NCBI RefSeq assembly: GCF_900187225.1
Contig: NZ_LT906436.1
Coordinates: forward strand, 1,488,001-1,552,000
Reading direction: 5' to 3'
DNA from: Listeria monocytogenes
GTDB lineage: Bacteria; Bacillota; Bacilli; Lactobacillales; Listeriaceae
DNA: 64,000 bases
The notes below the pieces were generated by a model, which was not told where the DNA came from, did no database searches, and was given only the letters and a program-made list of their open reading frames with translations. The translations under genes were made by a program, and so were the position numbers. Within the stretch, counting starts at the first letter, position 1. The number at the start of each line of letters is the position of its first letter. This document shows, in pieces, positions 62,273 to 64,000 of the stretch.

Positions 62273-63198
62273 ACATTTCTCAGTTCTTTGATAATAGTAT
62301 CTGCACCTTCACTTAGCAAATCTTCTGCTACTTTATTTCCAATTTCACTTGGATTTGCACCGACTTGTTCGGATTCAAGAATGATGGAACCATCCGCATT
62401 ACCAACTAAACCTTTAAACTGAACGAATTCATTAGCTCTTGTAGCAAAGCCTGCAATCGGAATTTCACAGCCACCGTTTAATTTTTTCAAGAAAACACGT
62501 TCTGCTTCTACACAAATTCCAGTTTCTTCGTGATGAATAGAAGTTAACATATCGCGGATTTGTTGATCACTTTCGCGACACTCGATAGCAAGTGCACCTT
62601 GTCCAACAGCTGGCAAACATACTTCTGGTGGGATGTCTTCTAGTTTTAATGTAGTATTTTCTAACCAACCCATACGAGCTAACCCAGCTTTTGCTAAGAT
62701 AATTGCATCAAAATTTTCTGCATGTAATTTTTGAAGACGTGTATCGATATTGCCTCGAATCGGTTTAATCACAAAATCAGGTCGATGTTTTAGAAGTTGT
62801 GCCGCTCTACGGAGGCTACTTGTACCAATGACCGAGCCTTGTGGTAACTCATCTAGAGAATTCACTTGATTGAAAACAAAGCAATCTAATGGAGATTCAC
62901 GTTTTGGAATCGCGCCAATAATTAACCCTTCTTTCAAACTTGAAGGAACATCTTTCATACTATGTACCGCAAAATCAATCGCTTCATCACTTAAAGCCTG
63001 CTCCACTTCAGATACAAATAGACCTTTTCCGCCTACTTTGCTAAGTGTTACATCTAAAATACGGTCCCCTTTTGTAACAATTTCTTTTATCTCAAAATCG
63101 AATTCAGGATAATTTTCTTTGAGCTTATTAATCACCCAATTAGACTGAGTTAAAGCTAACTTGCTTCGTCTAGAACCAACAATTATTTTCCGTTTCAT
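62269..63198 (-). CDS. hemC: Porphobilinogen deaminase (hydroxymethylbilane synthase)
   Basis: 309 residues with VGSRRSKLALTQ, catalytic D82 (HSMKDVPS) and the dipyrromethane-cofactor cysteine C244 (LNGGCEIPIAG). GAGGAG before the ATG. It follows hemA by 3 nt. Confidence 0.97.
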   Translation of the reverse strand: MKRKIIVGSRRSKLALTQSNWVINKLKENYPEFDFEIKEIVTKGDRILDVTLSKVGGKGLFVSEVEQALSDEAIDFAVHSMKDVPSSLKEGLIIGAIPKRESPLDCFVFNQVNSLDELPQGSVIGTSSLRRAAQLLKHRPDFVIKPIRGNIDTRLQKLHAENFDAIILAKAGLARMGWLENTTLKLEDIPPEVCLPAVGQGALAIECRESDQQIRDMLTSIHHEETGICVEAERVFLKKLNGGCEIPIAGFATRANEFVQFKGLVGNADGSIILESEQVGANPSEIGNKVAEDLLSEGADTIIKELRNV

Positions 63199-63201
63199 CC
63201 G

Positions 63202-64000
63202 TTAACTCCTCGTTTCGGCTTGTTCTTTTTCTATTACAGTAACATCTGTTTCACTCAACCCAAAAATACGTTTAAAATGTTCAATACTTGTAGTTGCATC
63301 TTCTTCTACAGACATTTCTTTTAACTCTGAGATAGGTTGTTTTAGCATTTGGTTTATAATGCTTTTCATATGTTTTCCAATTTGAATGTATTCGCGTTCT
63401 GTTAGTCCAGGAAGTTTATTTTCTAAACTAGTCATAGCAACTTCTTGCATATCTAACGCTTTTTCACGCAAAGCACGAATAACAGGGACGACGCCTAGTT
63501 GTTTTTCCCACTCGAAAAAGTTACGAACTTCTACCTCAATAGTATTTTCAAGTTCCAGAACGATTCGCTGCCGCTCTAATGAGTTCGCGCTAACGACCCC
63601 TGCCAAATCGTCAATGTCATATAAATGGAAATTGGGAATGTATGAACAATCATGTTCAACATTTCGCGGTAAACCGATATCAATCACAAGCATCGAACTC
63701 GCTTTTTGTTCCATCAAATCTTGCATAGCCGCTTGTTTAATAATTGGTTCTGTCGCACTTGTGGAAACGAGAACGATATCTGCTAGCATCAAATGTTCAT
63801 TCATATTTTCATATGCGCCCACTTTTGCTTGAAATTGATTTGCTAATAATTCTGCATTAGATTTAGTGCGGTTGATGATAGTTATATCTGCAATACCACT
63901 CCCAGCGAGATTTTGCAAAGCGAGTTCACTCATTTCCCCTGCACCAACTAGAACAATTTTCTTATTGTCTAATGAACCGTATAATTTTTTTGCAACCTCT
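63202..64000 (-). CDS. hemA: Glutamyl-tRNA reductase, partial (N-terminus beyond right edge)
   Basis: The frame stays open to the right edge; the methionine at 63933 is internal. The visible part begins in EVAKKLYGSLDNKKIVLVGAGEMSELA, the NADPH-binding Rossmann motif, then the C-terminal dimerisation domain. The catalytic cysteine domain is outside. It reduces Glu-tRNA to glutamate-1-semialdehyde, the committed step to tetrapyrroles. First of hemACDBL. Confidence 0.95.
   Translation of the reverse strand, partial: EVAKKLYGSLDNKKIVLVGAGEMSELALQNLAGSGIADITIINRTKSNAELLANQFQAKVGAYENMNEHLMLADIVLVSTSATEPIIKQAAMQDLMEQKASSMLVIDIGLPRNVEHDCSYIPNFHLYDIDDLAGVVSANSLERQRIVLELENTIEVEVRNFFEWEKQLGVVPVIRALREKALDMQEVAMTSLENKLPGLTEREYIQIGKHMKSIINQMLKQPISELKEMSVEEDATTSIEHFKRIFGLSETDVTVIEKEQAETRS

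Overview
The window is a stretch of low-GC Firmicute core chromosome, almost certainly Listeria (L. monocytogenes or a close sister). The gene order and protein lengths match what I recall of the lmo1499-lmo1557 region of L. monocytogenes EGD-e. I could not run an alignment, so the species call is from memory. Genus-typical signs are the reoM/ruvX/DUF1292 cluster next to alaS, recD2-TPR-mnmA-iscS-6S RNA-rarA-cymR, recJ-apt-relA-dtd, queA-tgt-yajC-secDF, ruvAB, obg-pheA, rplU-prp-rpmA with rng upstream, mreBCD-minCD, and hemACDBL. I see no phage, insertion sequence, CRISPR array, tRNA, rRNA or plasmid-type gene, and no convincing candidate for an undescribed multi-gene system. The interest is in regulation and small features.

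Layout. 1-5.5 kb: partial mltG (-), dedA (+), then alaS > reoM > ruvX > DUF1292 (all -), with an alanine T-box ahead of alaS. 5.5-10 kb: a MacB-type ABC exporter (-) divergent from an OmpR-type two-component pair (+). 10-18 kb (-): recD2, a TPR protein, a membrane-anchored hydrolase, mnmA, a cysteine desulfurase, 6S RNA, rarA. 18-21 kb (+): cymR, amtB-glnB with two GlnR-type boxes, and a small exported protein. 21-24.4 kb (-): hisS-aspS under a T-box whose specifier loop holds overlapping Asp and His codons. 24.4-25.7 kb (+): an SH3b amidase. 25.8-43.4 kb (-): dtd, relA, apt, recJ, lapA, secDF, comN, yajC, tgt, queA, ruvB, ruvA, ldh, yebC, pheA, obg. 43.4-46 kb (-): glpFK with a cre site and a leader terminator. 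46-54.8 kb (-): rpmA, prp, rplU with an L21 leader, rng, minD, minC, mreD, mreC, mreB, an unlisted 35-residue membrane ORF, radC, comC. 54.9-64 kb (-): folC, valS (T-box), hemL, hemB, hemD, hemC, partial hemA.

How the genes work together. Most encode housekeeping functions: tRNA charging and modification (alaS, hisS, aspS, valS, mnmA, tgt, queA, dtd), DNA repair and recombination (recD2, rarA, recJ, ruvAB, ruvX, radC), stringent response (relA), cell shape and division (mreBCD, minCD, mltG, reoM), Sec export (secDF, yajC), glycerol uptake (glpFK), ammonium uptake (amtB-glnB) and tetrapyrrole synthesis (hem). A recurring feature is an intrinsic terminator inside a gene cluster within about 15-30 nt of the next start codon (yebC|ldh, obg|pheA, minD|rng, valS|folC). 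That leaves no room for a promoter, so the downstream gene should depend on read-through. Several start codons were moved from the longest reading frame on ribosome-binding-site evidence; each is explained in its entry.
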